From assembly GCA_025465095.1 (NCBI GenBank), contig JAODME010000013.1, positions 62,001 through 126,000 on the forward strand: DNA of 64,000 nt, written 5' to 3'. Position 1 is the stretch's first letter. Each line of letters begins with the position of its first letter. Positions 51,770-60,606 of this stretch are shown one piece after another. Made by a program: the position numbers and the translations under genes. Below the pieces are notes generated by a model that saw nothing but the letters and a program-made list of their open reading frames with translations, searched no databases and had not been told where the DNA came from. The DNA comes from Microbacteriaceae bacterium. Lineage in GTDB: Bacteria; Actinomycetota; Actinomycetes; Actinomycetales; Microbacteriaceae.

Positions 51770-53440
51770 TCAGTACTGCCGCGTGTCGGGCTCTCGAACG
51801 ACCCGAAGCCAGCGGTGGCCATAGCCCTCCAACGGTATCCGGGCCTGTCCATCATCCGTCAGGGACATGACCTCGCCGCTCAGCAGGTCGTTGAGTTGCG
51901 ACTTCCCGGTGTCCTTGAGCAGGATGGGCACGTCGGCGGGCTCCGACCCGAGATTGTGCAGGGCGACCAAGCGCCCGTCACCCCAGACGAGCGTGTGTGC
52001 GAGCACCGCCGGTCGAGGTTGCTCGAGGATCTCGAAGGCGCCCCAACCGAACTCCGGCGAATTGCGGTAGTGGCGGATGAGCCTCCGGATGAAGCTCAGC
52101 AGAGAATCCGGATCGCGCCGTTGGGTTTGAACATTCACGTGGGACGGCCCGAATCCGCCCTCCACGACGGGGCTGACGAGGTCGGCTGGTGCCGCATCCG
52201 AGAACCCGCCGTTCCTTCCCGGATTCCACTGCATGGGCGTACGCACGGCCATGCGGCCCTTCTGTTCGAGGTCCTCGCCCATCCCGATCTCCTCCCCATA
52301 GAAGAGAACGGGGGTGCCCGGCAGCGAGAAGAGCAGGCTGTAGAGCATCCGGATCCGGCGCGGGTCGCCGGCGAGCATGGGAGGCACGCGCCGGACCAGT
52401 CCGCGTCCGTACACCTGCATCCGCTCCTCCGGTCCGAACGCCGCGAACACCTCGGCGCGCTCGTCCTCGCTCAACTTGTCGAGGGTCAACTCGTCGTGGT
52501 TGCGCGCGAAGTTCGCCCACTGCGAGTCCGGCGACCCGTCGGGGCGGGACTGCAGCGCCTCGACCAGCGGGCCGGCATCCTCGCGGGCGAGCGACAGATA
52601 CATCTTCTGCATGCCGATGAAGTCGAACTGCATCGTCAGTTCGTCTCCGTCCGCGCCGCCGAAGAACACGGATTGCTCCTCGCGCGGAAGGTTCACCTCG
52701 CCGAGCAGTACCCCGTCGCCGGAACGGCGGCCGAGGAAGGCGCGCAGCGACCGCAGGTAGGCGTGCGGGTCTGGCAACAGGTTGTCGCCGCCCATCACTG
52801 CCTCGGTTTCGAGGAGGAACGGCACCGCGTCGACCCGGAAACCGGACATACCCAGCTGTATCCAGAATCCCAGGATCTTCGCGATCTCGTCTCGCACGAC
52901 CGGATTCGTCACATTCAGGTCAGGCTGGTGCTTGTAGAAGACATGCTGGTAGTACTGCTTGGTCTTCTTGTCGTACTCCCAGTTGCTCGTCTCCTCGTCG
53001 GGAAAGACGGGCTCGCGCTGTTCCTTCGGCGGCTCGTCGCGCCAGACGTAGTAGTCCCGAAAAGGCGAGTCCCTGCTGGACCGCGCCGAGAGGAACCACG
53101 GATGCTGGTCGGAGGTGTGATTGATTACGAGGTCGGCAATCACCCGCATTCCACGGTCGTTCGCGGTGCGGATCACCTCGACCAAATCGCCGAGATGGCC
53201 GAGTCTCGAATCCACAGCGTAGAAGTCCGTGATGTCGTAGCCGTCGTCGCGATCCGGGGTCGGATAGAACGGCATGAGCCAAAGGCAGGTGATCCCGAGC
53301 TCGGCCAGATAGTCGAGACGGTTGGCGACGCCCTCGAGGTCGCCGATCCCGTCGTTGTTCCAGTCCATGAACGTCTCGACGTCCAGGCAGTAGACGACCG
53401 CCGATTTCCACCAGAGGTCGCTCGTCTCGGTGATACTCAT
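51770..53440 (-). CDS. GH13 alpha-amylase-family protein (trehalose-synthase-like)
   Basis: 556 residues of a TIM-barrel GH13 glycosidase or transglycosidase. The start WWKSAVVYCLDVETFMDWN resembles trehalose synthases, and catalytic residues are D204 (GFRVDAVPF), E248 (GEVNLP) and D316 (NHDELTL), all present. ADLVINHTSDQHPWF is region I. It lacks a signal peptide, so it acts on intracellular alpha-glucans or maltose/trehalose. YCLDVETF replaces the YxxxxxSF motif of true TreS, so activity may differ. Its ATG overlaps the stop of an LLM oxidoreductase, a coupled pair. Confidence 0.9.
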   Translation of the reverse strand: MSITETSDLWWKSAVVYCLDVETFMDWNNDGIGDLEGVANRLDYLAELGITCLWLMPFYPTPDRDDGYDITDFYAVDSRLGHLGDLVEVIRTANDRGMRVIADLVINHTSDQHPWFLSARSSRDSPFRDYYVWRDEPPKEQREPVFPDEETSNWEYDKKTKQYYQHVFYKHQPDLNVTNPVVRDEIAKILGFWIQLGMSGFRVDAVPFLLETEAVMGGDNLLPDPHAYLRSLRAFLGRRSGDGVLLGEVNLPREEQSVFFGGADGDELTMQFDFIGMQKMYLSLAREDAGPLVEALQSRPDGSPDSQWANFARNHDELTLDKLSEDERAEVFAAFGPEERMQVYGRGLVRRVPPMLAGDPRRIRMLYSLLFSLPGTPVLFYGEEIGMGEDLEQKGRMAVRTPMQWNPGRNGGFSDAAPADLVSPVVEGGFGPSHVNVQTQRRDPDSLLSFIRRLIRHYRNSPEFGWGAFEILEQPRPAVLAHTLVWGDGRLVALHNLGSEPADVPILLKDTGKSQLNDLLSGEVMSLTDDGQARIPLEGYGHRWLRVVREPDTRQY

Positions 53441-54405
53441 GTTGCGCCGGACCGGAGCTGAGGAAGCACGTGCTCCCCGAACATGTCGATGAATTCGGAC
53501 TGCTCTTGGCCGACGTGGTGCACGTAGATGCGATCGAACCCGAGGTCTGCGTACTCCCGCAGTTGCCGCACGTAGGACGACGGCTCGGGGGACACGAACA
53601 CCGAGGTGCGCAGATCCTCCGGCGTCACGTGCTTCGAGGCCTCGTCGAACCCCGCCACCGAGTCGATGTCCCAGCAGAGCGGTGGTGCGAAGACATTACT
53701 GCGCCACTGGTCGTGGGCGATCGCGAGGGCCTCAGCATCCGTTTGCGCGTAGCTGACATGCATCTGCAGCACGAGAGGTCCTCGGCCTCCGGCAGACCGG
53801 TAGGCGTCGACCATGCGGCGCAGGGTCTCCGGCGGCTGCGCGATCGTCGCGAGCCCGTCCGCCCATTCGGCGGCCCACTCCGCGGTTGCGACGCTCACCG
53901 CCGTCGCGATGAGCGGAGGAGGGGAATCCGGCAGCGTCCACAACCGAGCGCGGTCGACGCTCACGAGCCCGTCGTGGCTGACCTCCTCACCCCTCAGCAG
54001 CGCGCGGATGATGTCGACGCATTCGCGCAGGCGCGCGTTCCGCAGGTCCTTGCGCGGCCAGCCGCCGCCCGTGATGTGCTCGTTGGCGGCCTCGCCGCTG
54101 CCGAGCGCGACCCAGAACCGACCGGGGTACATCGCCTCGAGAGTGGCGGCGGCCTGGGCGACAATCGCCGGGTGATAGCGCTGTCCTGGTGCGTTCACGA
54201 CGCCGAACGACATCGAGGTCGCCTGAAGCGCCGAGCCGAGCCAGGACCAGGCGAACCCGGATTCACCCTGCCGCTCGCTCCACGGCACAAAGTGATCCGA
54301 GCACATCGCGGCGTCGAATCCGGCCTGCTCCGCCCGCTGGACGGCGGCGAGCAGGGCGCTTGGGTGCACTTGTTCGTGTGACGCATGGAATCCGAGAACT
54401 GTCAT
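53437..54405 (-). CDS. LLM-class flavin/F420 oxidoreductase (TIGR03885 type)
   Basis: 322 residues. GFHASHEQVHPSALLAAVQ, CSDHFVPWSERQGESGFAW and ALGSGEAANEHITGGGWP follow the same plan as the other G6PDH-like LLM proteins of the window. I recall this subfamily as TIGR03885, described as non-F420 FMN-dependent; the sequence alone does not decide. The ATG has GGAGGT 7 nt upstream and TAGGGT (54430-54425) as a possible -10 box. It is translated together with the amylase-like gene, pointing to a joint role in sugar or glucan metabolism. Confidence 0.87.
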   Translation of the reverse strand: MTVLGFHASHEQVHPSALLAAVQRAEQAGFDAAMCSDHFVPWSERQGESGFAWSWLGSALQATSMSFGVVNAPGQRYHPAIVAQAAATLEAMYPGRFWVALGSGEAANEHITGGGWPRKDLRNARLRECVDIIRALLRGEEVSHDGLVSVDRARLWTLPDSPPPLIATAVSVATAEWAAEWADGLATIAQPPETLRRMVDAYRSAGGRGPLVLQMHVSYAQTDAEALAIAHDQWRSNVFAPPLCWDIDSVAGFDEASKHVTPEDLRTSVFVSPEPSSYVRQLREYADLGFDRIYVHHVGQEQSEFIDMFGEHVLPQLRSGAT

Positions 54406-54530
54406 TTTCGTACCTCCAGCTTCGACCCTACTTATTCTTCTCGCGGCGTTGTCCCTTTTTTCGGGCCTCCTTCCGGCAAGGACAGCAGCCGCCAGGTGGC
54501 CGTCCGGCGCGAACCCGTGCTCTGCGCAAT

Positions 54531-54536
54531 TAGGCT
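54531..54536 (+). promoter_or_regulatory. -10 hexamer of ftsY
   Basis: TAGGCT, 6 nt before the ftsY ATG; leaderless transcript predicted. Confidence 0.45.
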
Positions 54537-54542
54537 GGCGGA

Positions 54543-55421
54543 ATGGCCGATCGATCAACCCCGTGGTCCCTGGGTGGTGCCCTGCGCGGAATGTTCGCGA
54601 AGCCCACGATCGACGAGGGTACCTGGGAAGACCTCGAAGACGCGCTGATCAGGGCCGACTTCGGCCCCACGATCACCGAGGAGGTCGTCGAACATCTTCG
54701 CAACCAGGTGCGCCGGTTCAGCACGACGGATCCGACAGACCTGAAACGGATGCTTCGCGAGACCCTCGAGGAACGCCTCGCCAGGCTAAACCCCACCCTC
54801 ACGCTCAGCGCTCGGCCCGCGGTTGTGCTCGTCGTCGGCGTCAACGGGGTGGGCAAGACGACCACGATCGGCAAGTTCTCGAAATTCCTCGTCAATCACG
54901 GTCGCACCGTCATCGTGGGTGCGGCAGACACGTTCCGTGCAGCCGCGGTCGAGCAGCTCGCCACCTGGGCGGAGCGCGGGGGTGCCGCGATCCAACGGCC
55001 CCAGCAGCAGGGTCAGGACCCGGCATCCGTCGCCTTCCAGACCGTGGAGCGCGCTCAGCGAGAGGGCATCGAGATCGTGCTGATCGACACCGCTGGCCGA
55101 CTGCAAACGAAGAGCGGGCTCATGGACGAGCTGTCGAAGATCCGCAGGGTGGTCGAGAAGCAGACGGAGATCGCGGAGGTCCTGCTCGTGCTAGACGCGA
55201 CGACCGGTCAGAACGGGCTCGCGCAGGCTGAGGCATTCATCCAGCATGCCGGCGTCACCGGCCTCGTGATCACGAAGCTCGACGGCAGCGCGAAGGGCGG
55301 TTTCGTCCTCGCAGTGCAGGAGAAGACGGGCATCCCGATCAAGCTCGTCGGCCAGGGTGAGAAGATCGGCGACCTCACCGGGTTCACTCCGCACGTGTTC
55401 GTGCAGAACCTGGTCGGCTAG
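54543..55421 (+). CDS. ftsY: Signal recognition particle receptor FtsY
   Basis: 292 residues: the NG GTPase domains only, without the long acidic A domain of E. coli. G1 is GVNGVGKTTT at about 98-107, then GAADTFRAAAVEQL, DTAGRLQ (G3), TKLDGSAKGG (G4) and GQGEKIGDLTGF. It docks SRP-ribosome complexes at the membrane. Leaderless start supported by TAGGCT. In related genomes smc is normally followed closely by ftsY; here a 3.4-kb insert on the opposite strand lies between. Confidence 0.96.
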   Translation: MADRSTPWSLGGALRGMFAKPTIDEGTWEDLEDALIRADFGPTITEEVVEHLRNQVRRFSTTDPTDLKRMLRETLEERLARLNPTLTLSARPAVVLVVGVNGVGKTTTIGKFSKFLVNHGRTVIVGAADTFRAAAVEQLATWAERGGAAIQRPQQQGQDPASVAFQTVERAQREGIEIVLIDTAGRLQTKSGLMDELSKIRRVVEKQTEIAEVLLVLDATTGQNGLAQAEAFIQHAGVTGLVITKLDGSAKGGFVLAVQEKTGIPIKLVGQGEKIGDLTGFTPHVFVQNLVG

Positions 55422-55425
55422 CGCC

Positions 55426-55440
55426 ACCCGCCTTTCGGGT
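55426..55440. terminator. Small hairpin between convergent ftsY and the carbonic anhydrase gene
   Basis: ACCCG-CCTTT-CGGGT forms a 5-bp hairpin in the short gap between the two stop codons. Weak, and without a T run. Confidence 0.3.
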
Positions 55441-55958
55441 CAGACGTGCGAGCCGCGATGCTTCCGGCTCAACTCGACGTAGCGGTCGGCGTTGTCCCGA
55501 AGGTGGTCGAGCTCGTCATTCGTGAGTTCGCGCCGTACCCTGGCCGGAACGCCGGCGACGAGGGACCGGGGCGGGATGACCGTGCCCTCGAGCACGACGG
55601 CGCCCGCGGCGACGAGAGAGCCCGCGCCCACCACGGCGTTATTGAGGACCGTCGCCGACATGCCGATCAGGCAGTCGTCCTCGATCGTGCAGCCGTGCAG
55701 CACCGCTGCGTGCCCGACGCTGACGCCGGAACCGATGGTCGTCGGCTTGCCGGCATCACAGTGCACGACGACGTTGTCCTGCAGGTTGCTGCCCGCTCCG
55801 ATCGAGATGGAGTCGACGTCGCCGCGAACAACCGCCCCGTAGAACACGCTCGCGTTCTCGCCGAGGGTTACATCGCCGACGAGCGTCGCGTTAGGGGCAA
55901 CCCACGCGGACTCGGGCACGTACGGCGTCGCGGCGTCGAAGCTCAGGATGAATGACAT
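55440..55958 (-). CDS. Gamma-class carbonic anhydrase family protein
   Basis: 172 residues of left-handed beta-helix hexapeptide repeats. Zinc-ligand His residues appear in VVHCDAGKP and VGHAAVLHGC. Members of this YrdA/PaaY family are carbonic anhydrases or acyl/thioester-handling proteins; many lack CA activity until oxidised, so the reaction is uncertain. The ATG at 55958 has TACGCT 6 nt upstream. It is a single gene between ftsY and ffh on the opposite strand. Confidence 0.91.
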   Translation of the reverse strand: MSFILSFDAATPYVPESAWVAPNATLVGDVTLGENASVFYGAVVRGDVDSISIGAGSNLQDNVVVHCDAGKPTTIGSGVSVGHAAVLHGCTIEDDCLIGMSATVLNNAVVGAGSLVAAGAVVLEGTVIPPRSLVAGVPARVRRELTNDELDHLRDNADRYVELSRKHRGSHV

Positions 55959-55964
55959 AGGACC

Positions 55965-55970
55965 AGCGTA
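55965..55970 (-). promoter_or_regulatory. -10 hexamer of the gamma-CA gene
   Basis: TACGCT on the minus strand, 6 nt before the ATG; leaderless transcript predicted. Confidence 0.45.
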
Positions 55971-56053
55971 GGCAGTACGACGATTCCGGACGCACGGACC
56001 AGAGTCGGCCACCGTCTGAGCTGTGCGCATAGCCGGGTTAAACTGGAGCGACC

Positions 56054-57613
56054 ATGGCCACCTTCGGAAACCTCACTGACCGCCTCGCGGAGACTTTCAA
56101 GAACCTGCGCGGCAAGGGCAAACTGAGCCCCGCAGATGTCGACGGCACCGTGCGCGAAATCCGTCGCGCCCTGCTCGACGCAGACGTCGCCCTTGAAGTC
56201 GTCAAGGAGTTCACCGGGAAGGTGCGCGAACGCGCCCTCGGCGACGAGGTCTCGAAGGCACTCAACCCCGCGCAGCAGGTTGTGCAAATCGTCAACGACG
56301 AACTCGTCGCGATTCTAGGCGGGGAAGCGAGGCGCCTCCAGTTCGCGAAGACGGCGCCGACCGTCATCATGCTCGCCGGGCTCCAAGGGGCAGGCAAGAC
56401 GACCCTCGCGGGGAAGCTCGCGAAGTGGCTTGCGAAGGACGGCCACACCCCCATGCTCGTCGCGGCCGACCTTCAGCGTCCCAATGCAGTCACTCAGCTG
56501 CAGGTCGTCGGCGAGCAGGCCGGAGCCCACGTCTTCGCCCCGGAGCCGGGCAACGGCGTCGGCAATCCGGTCCGCGTCGCGAAGGACGCCATCAAGTACG
56601 CGCGGGACAAGCAGTACGACGTCGTCATCGTCGACACGGCCGGCCGTCTCGGGGTCGACGCCGAGCTTATGAAGCAGGCATCCGATATCCGCAAGGCCGT
56701 CGACCCCGACGAGGTGCTGTTCGTCATCGACGCGATGATCGGCCAGGATGCCGTCGCGACGGCTCGCGCATTCCAACAGGGTGTCGACTTCACGGGAGTC
56801 GTGCTGTCCAAGCTCGACGGCGACGCGCGCGGTGGCGCAGCGCTCAGCGTGGCATCGGTCACCGGACGTCCCATCATCTTCGCCTCCACAGGTGAGTCGC
56901 TCGACGCGTTCGAGCCGTTCTACCCCGATCGCATGGCCAGCCGCATCCTCGACCTCGGCGACATCCTCACGCTCATCGAGCAGGCGCAGGGTGCCTTCGA
57001 CGAGGAGGAGACCCGCAAGGTCGCGGAGAAGCTGGCGACCTCGACTTTCACACTCGAGGATTTCCTCTCCCAGATGCAGCAGCTCAAGAACATGGGCTCA
57101 ATCAAGAACATGCTCGGCATGCTGCCCGGGGCGAAGGGCATGCGGGAGCAGCTGGAGAACTTCGACGAGCGCGAGATCACGCGCACGGAGGCCATCATCC
57201 AGTCGATGACGATCCAGGAACGTCGCCAACCGAAGGTGTTGAACGGGTCGCGCCGGGTGCGCATCGCCCGCGGATCGGGAACCACGGTGACCGAGGTCAA
57301 CGCTCTGGTCAACCGCTTCGAGCAGGCGGCGAAGATGATGAAGACCGTCGCGAAGGGCGGCATGCCTCAGGTGCCCGGCATGGGTCCGGTTCCCGGCGCC
57401 GGCTTCAGTGGCGGGCGGGGCAAGGTTCAGTCGAAGAAGAAGGGCTCCAAGTCGGGCAACCCGGCCAAGCGCGCAGCCGAGAACGCGGCGCTCGCGAGCG
57501 GAACGAAGCAGGCGGCACCCGGATCCGGTGCCGGATTCGGGCTGGGCGACGCAATTCAGGGTGGCCCGTCCGAGGAAGAGCTCGCTTCGCTGCAGAAGTT
57601 CCTCGGCCGCTAG
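56054..57613 (+). CDS. ffh: Signal recognition particle protein Ffh
   Basis: 519 residues. N and G domains: G1 GLQGAGKTT at about 108-116, DLQRPNAV, DTAGRLGVD, SKLDGDARGGAALS. The M domain (about 300-430) carries FLSQMQQLKNMGS and the Met-rich helices that bind signal peptides and 4.5S RNA. A Gly/Lys/Ala-rich tail follows, longer than in E. coli. TAAACT lies 9 nt before the ATG. It partners FtsY 0.6 kb upstream. Confidence 0.97.
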   Translation: MATFGNLTDRLAETFKNLRGKGKLSPADVDGTVREIRRALLDADVALEVVKEFTGKVRERALGDEVSKALNPAQQVVQIVNDELVAILGGEARRLQFAKTAPTVIMLAGLQGAGKTTLAGKLAKWLAKDGHTPMLVAADLQRPNAVTQLQVVGEQAGAHVFAPEPGNGVGNPVRVAKDAIKYARDKQYDVVIVDTAGRLGVDAELMKQASDIRKAVDPDEVLFVIDAMIGQDAVATARAFQQGVDFTGVVLSKLDGDARGGAALSVASVTGRPIIFASTGESLDAFEPFYPDRMASRILDLGDILTLIEQAQGAFDEEETRKVAEKLATSTFTLEDFLSQMQQLKNMGSIKNMLGMLPGAKGMREQLENFDEREITRTEAIIQSMTIQERRQPKVLNGSRRVRIARGSGTTVTEVNALVNRFEQAAKMMKTVAKGGMPQVPGMGPVPGAGFSGGRGKVQSKKKGSKSGNPAKRAAENAALASGTKQAAPGSGAGFGLGDAIQGGPSEEELASLQKFLGR

Positions 57614-57637
57614 CCTCCTCCTCCTCGGGCGGAGTTC

Positions 57638-57643
57638 TAGGCT
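57638..57643 (+). promoter_or_regulatory. -10 hexamer of the LLM gene after ffh
   Basis: TAGGCT, 6 nt before the ATG at 57650; leaderless transcript predicted. Confidence 0.45.
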
Positions 57644-57649
57644 GAGCGG

Positions 57650-58468
57650 ATGATGTCCTCGACCGCCCGACCTGTCCGGATCGGCGTGCAGATCGCGCCG
57701 CAACACGCCCCCTACGAGAGGATCCGCGACAGCGCGGCCGAAGTCGAGGACGCCGGCGCGGACATCATCTTCAACTGGGACCATTTCTTTCCCCTCTCCG
57801 GCGATCGGGATGGGCTGCACTTCGAGTCATGGACGATGCTTGCGGCACTCGCCGAACAGACGAACCGGGTCGAGATCGGCGCCCTCGTCAACTGCAACAG
57901 CTACCGCAACGCGAACCTCCAGGCCGACATGGCCCGAACGATCGACCACATCAGCGCGAAGGGAACCGGAATCGGCCGATTCATCTTCGGCACGGGATCC
58001 GGATGGTTCGAGCGCGATTATCTCGAGTACGGCTACGAATTCAACACCGCCGGTTCGAGACTCGACTCACTTGCACAGGCGCTTCCCGTGATCGAGGAGC
58101 GGTGGGCACGGCTTCATCCGCCGCCAACCAGGGACATCCCGGTTCTCATCGGTGGGGGAGGGGAGAAGAAGACGCTGAGGATCGTCGCCCGGCATGCCGA
58201 CATCTGGCACAGCTTCTCGGATGTGCCTACGCTCGAGCACAAGCTCGGCGTGCTCGCCAAACGGTGCGAGGAGGCGGGCAGGGACATAAGCGAGATCGAG
58301 ATTTCGACGGAAGTGAGAGAGCGGACCTTCGAGGAGGCCGATGATCTGCTGGATCGAGGTGCCACCCTCTTCACCTTGGGAATCAGCGGACCCAGCTACG
58401 ACCTCGCTCGTGTGCGCGACTGGTTGGCGTGGCGGGATAGCAAGAACGCAGGGGACACCGCCCGGTAG
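57650..58468 (+). CDS. LLM-class F420-dependent oxidoreductase
   Basis: 272 residues, a short luciferase-like family member. VRIGVQIAPQHAPYERIRD, FNWDHFFPLSGDRDG, VNCNSYRNANLQADMARTID and FGTGSGWFERDY match actinobacterial F420-type proteins of about 280 residues. The substrate is unknown. It is the last of five LLM-fold proteins in the window. TAGGCT lies 6 nt before the ATG. nagB follows after about 43 bp in the same direction. Confidence 0.86.
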   Translation: MMSSTARPVRIGVQIAPQHAPYERIRDSAAEVEDAGADIIFNWDHFFPLSGDRDGLHFESWTMLAALAEQTNRVEIGALVNCNSYRNANLQADMARTIDHISAKGTGIGRFIFGTGSGWFERDYLEYGYEFNTAGSRLDSLAQALPVIEERWARLHPPPTRDIPVLIGGGGEKKTLRIVARHADIWHSFSDVPTLEHKLGVLAKRCEEAGRDISEIEISTEVRERTFEEADDLLDRGATLFTLGISGPSYDLARVRDWLAWRDSKNAGDTAR

Positions 58469-58511
58469 GCTTTTCGGCGCGGTGCTATGGGAGCCGCCGG
58501 TTGGAGTGGTC

Positions 58512-59297
58512 GTGGCTGAGGTTGTCATCGTCGGGGGTGAATCCGAGGCGGGTGAGCTCGTCGCGATGTCGATCAGGGCGCTGATCGAGGCGAAGCCGAA
58601 CGCGGTGCTCGGCCTTGCCACAGGTTCAACTCCGCTGCCCGTCTACAGCGCGCTCGCGCGGTCGCTCGCTGAAGAGCCCCTGGACGTCTCCCAGGTGCAC
58701 GGCTTCGCGCTCGACGAGTACGTGGGCCTGCCGGAGGGACATCCGGAGAGCTACCGCGCGGTCATCACCCGTGAGGTCGTCGGGCCGCTCGGGCTCACCC
58801 CCGAGAACATTCATGTCCCGAACGGGGCCACCGACACCATCCAGACGGCGGGCGCCGATTACGAGCAGGCCATCGCTGAGGCGGGCGGGATCGACATTCA
58901 GATCCTTGGGATCGGCCGCACCGGGCATCTGGGCTTCAACGAACCGGGCTCCTCGTTCGCGTCGACCACTCGAATCAAGACACTCGCGGAGAAGACGCGG
59001 GTGGACAACGCCCGATTCTTCGACTCGCCCGAGTCGGTGCCGATGCACTGCATCACTCAGGGGCTCGGCACGATCCTGCGCGCGCGCCACCTCGTCCTGC
59101 TCGCGTTCGGCGAGGCCAAGGCCGGGGCGATCGCGGCGGCGGTCGAGGGCTCGATCTCCGCCAGCCAGCCCGGCTCCGCCATCCAGCTGCATCCGCATGT
59201 CACCGTCCTCGTCGACGAGGCGGCCGCATCCGCTCTCACGAACCTCGCCTATTACAGGTATGCCTGGGCGAACAAGCCCGCGTGGCAGGCGATTTAG
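58512..59297 (+). CDS. nagB: Glucosamine-6-phosphate deaminase
   Basis: 261 residues. ATGSTPLPVY binds the sugar phosphate, GFALDEYVGL carries the catalytic Asp, and GIGRTGHLGFNEPGSSF is the family signature. It converts glucosamine-6-phosphate to fructose-6-phosphate and ammonia. The GTG at 58512 is chosen for GGAG 5 nt upstream; a GTG at 58506 is also possible. nagA is not adjacent. The gene ends inside the last 4 bp of the convergent ligase gene. Confidence 0.93.
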   Translation: MAEVVIVGGESEAGELVAMSIRALIEAKPNAVLGLATGSTPLPVYSALARSLAEEPLDVSQVHGFALDEYVGLPEGHPESYRAVITREVVGPLGLTPENIHVPNGATDTIQTAGADYEQAIAEAGGIDIQILGIGRTGHLGFNEPGSSFASTTRIKTLAEKTRVDNARFFDSPESVPMHCITQGLGTILRARHLVLLAFGEAKAGAIAAAVEGSISASQPGSAIQLHPHVTVLVDEAAASALTNLAYYRYAWANKPAWQAI

Positions 59298-60439
59298 GCT
59301 CCGCGCAACCCGTCGCGCAACTCCCGCACGAGGGAGGCCACCACCGCCTTGAGGCTCCCACCGTTCGCTCCCGCAACCTGCAACTGTCGCTGGTAGCTGG
59401 CGCCACGAGCGAGAATCACGCCGACGTCGTTCAGCTCGGAAACACAGCCGAGCCGCTCGGCGATCGGCTCGAGTCGTTGAACCAGTCGGCGGATGTCGTC
59501 GGTGACGAGGCACTCATCGCCTCCGGCATCCTGAATGATGATGGCCTCGAGGCCGTAGCGGGCGGCGCGCCACTTGTTCTCTCGGACATACCAGGGCTGC
59601 ATCGTCGGGAGGTCCTCCCCGCGGTCCAGAGCAGTCGACAACTCCTCCACCAGACACTGCGTGAATGCGACGATCGCACCCACCTCCTGTACTGTCGCCA
59701 GTCCGTCGCACACCCGCATCTCGAGCGTGCCCCACCGTGCGGACGGACGGATGTCCCAGCGCAGCTCGTTGAACTCGTCGATGACGCCGACGTGCAGCAT
59801 GTCCTCGACCATCGCCTCATAGTTCGCCCAGGCGCCGAACTGCGGCGGCAACCCGGCGGTCGGCAACTGCTGGAACAGCATGGCTCGACTCGACGCGTAA
59901 CCCGTGGCCTCCCCTGACCAGAACGGGCTGGACGCGGAGAGCGCCTGAAAGTGCGGAATGTAGGTCAGGAGCCCGTTCATGATGGGCACGACCTTCTCAC
60001 GGTCTTCGATGCCGATATGCACGTGCACCCCCCAGATCATCATCTGGCGTCCCCACCACTGCGTCCGGTCGATGAGCTTCGCGTAACGTGCCTTGTCGGT
60101 GACCTCCTGGGTAAACCACTGGCTGAACGGATGAGTGCCGGCGCACATGACGTCCACGCCCTGCGGTTCGGCGACCGCCCGCACGGCGTCGATGGTGTGC
60201 GACAGGTCGGCGACGCCATCCGCGACGTTACGGTGCACACCGGTGACGACTTCGACGGTGTTCGTGAGCAGTTCGGCGGTGACACGGGCGGTTTCCCCGC
60301 CATCCGCTTGCTTGATCGCTTCCAGAATGTCGGGGGCTCCGGGCGTCAGCTCGCCGCTCACGTGATCGACGAGCGCCAATTCCCACTCAATCCCGAGGGT
60401 CGATCTTTCGGATTCGGCGAAGTCGATCTGCACGGTCAT
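59294..60439 (-). CDS. Glutamate--cysteine ligase-like carboxylate-amine ligase (YbdK/GCS2)
   Basis: 381 residues of the GCS2 family. STLGIEWELALVD at the N-terminus, TNTVEVVTGVHRNVADG and MIWGVHVHIGIEDRE (metal/ATP site) are conserved. It may make gamma-glutamylcysteine, or another gamma-glutamyl amide; actinobacteria generally use mycothiol, so a role in ergothioneine-type synthesis or an unknown product is possible. No egt genes are adjacent. The ATG has AAGGG just upstream. It converges on nagB with a 4-bp overlap. Confidence 0.85.
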   Translation of the reverse strand: MTVQIDFAESERSTLGIEWELALVDHVSGELTPGAPDILEAIKQADGGETARVTAELLTNTVEVVTGVHRNVADGVADLSHTIDAVRAVAEPQGVDVMCAGTHPFSQWFTQEVTDKARYAKLIDRTQWWGRQMMIWGVHVHIGIEDREKVVPIMNGLLTYIPHFQALSASSPFWSGEATGYASSRAMLFQQLPTAGLPPQFGAWANYEAMVEDMLHVGVIDEFNELRWDIRPSARWGTLEMRVCDGLATVQEVGAIVAFTQCLVEELSTALDRGEDLPTMQPWYVRENKWRAARYGLEAIIIQDAGGDECLVTDDIRRLVQRLEPIAERLGCVSELNDVGVILARGASYQRQLQVAGANGGSLKAVVASLVRELRDGLRGA

Positions 60440-60573
60440 ACCCTTCGTCAGGGGCGTGCCGCCGAACCGGCGACCCGGTCCTATCCTGACACCGGGACGG
60501 CGACTTCCCGAAAACCTTCGGCAGTCAGCCGCCAGGCCCGGTTTTCCGCGAGCCTTACGTCGGCCGCTCCCGC

Positions 60574-60606
60574 TAGCGTTGGCTTATGAGCACGGTGGAG
60601 CTATGA
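60574..60606 (+). promoter_or_regulatory. Leaderless six-codon upstream ORF in front of the EamA gene
   Basis: TAGCGT (60574-60579) is followed by 6 nt and ATG 60586, opening a six-codon reading frame (MSTVEL). Its TGA (60604-60606) overlaps the ATG of the transporter gene in an ATGA arrangement, and its own codons GTG GAG form the GGAG ribosome binding site. Ribosomes loading at the leaderless ATG would re-initiate on the transporter. Confidence 0.5.
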
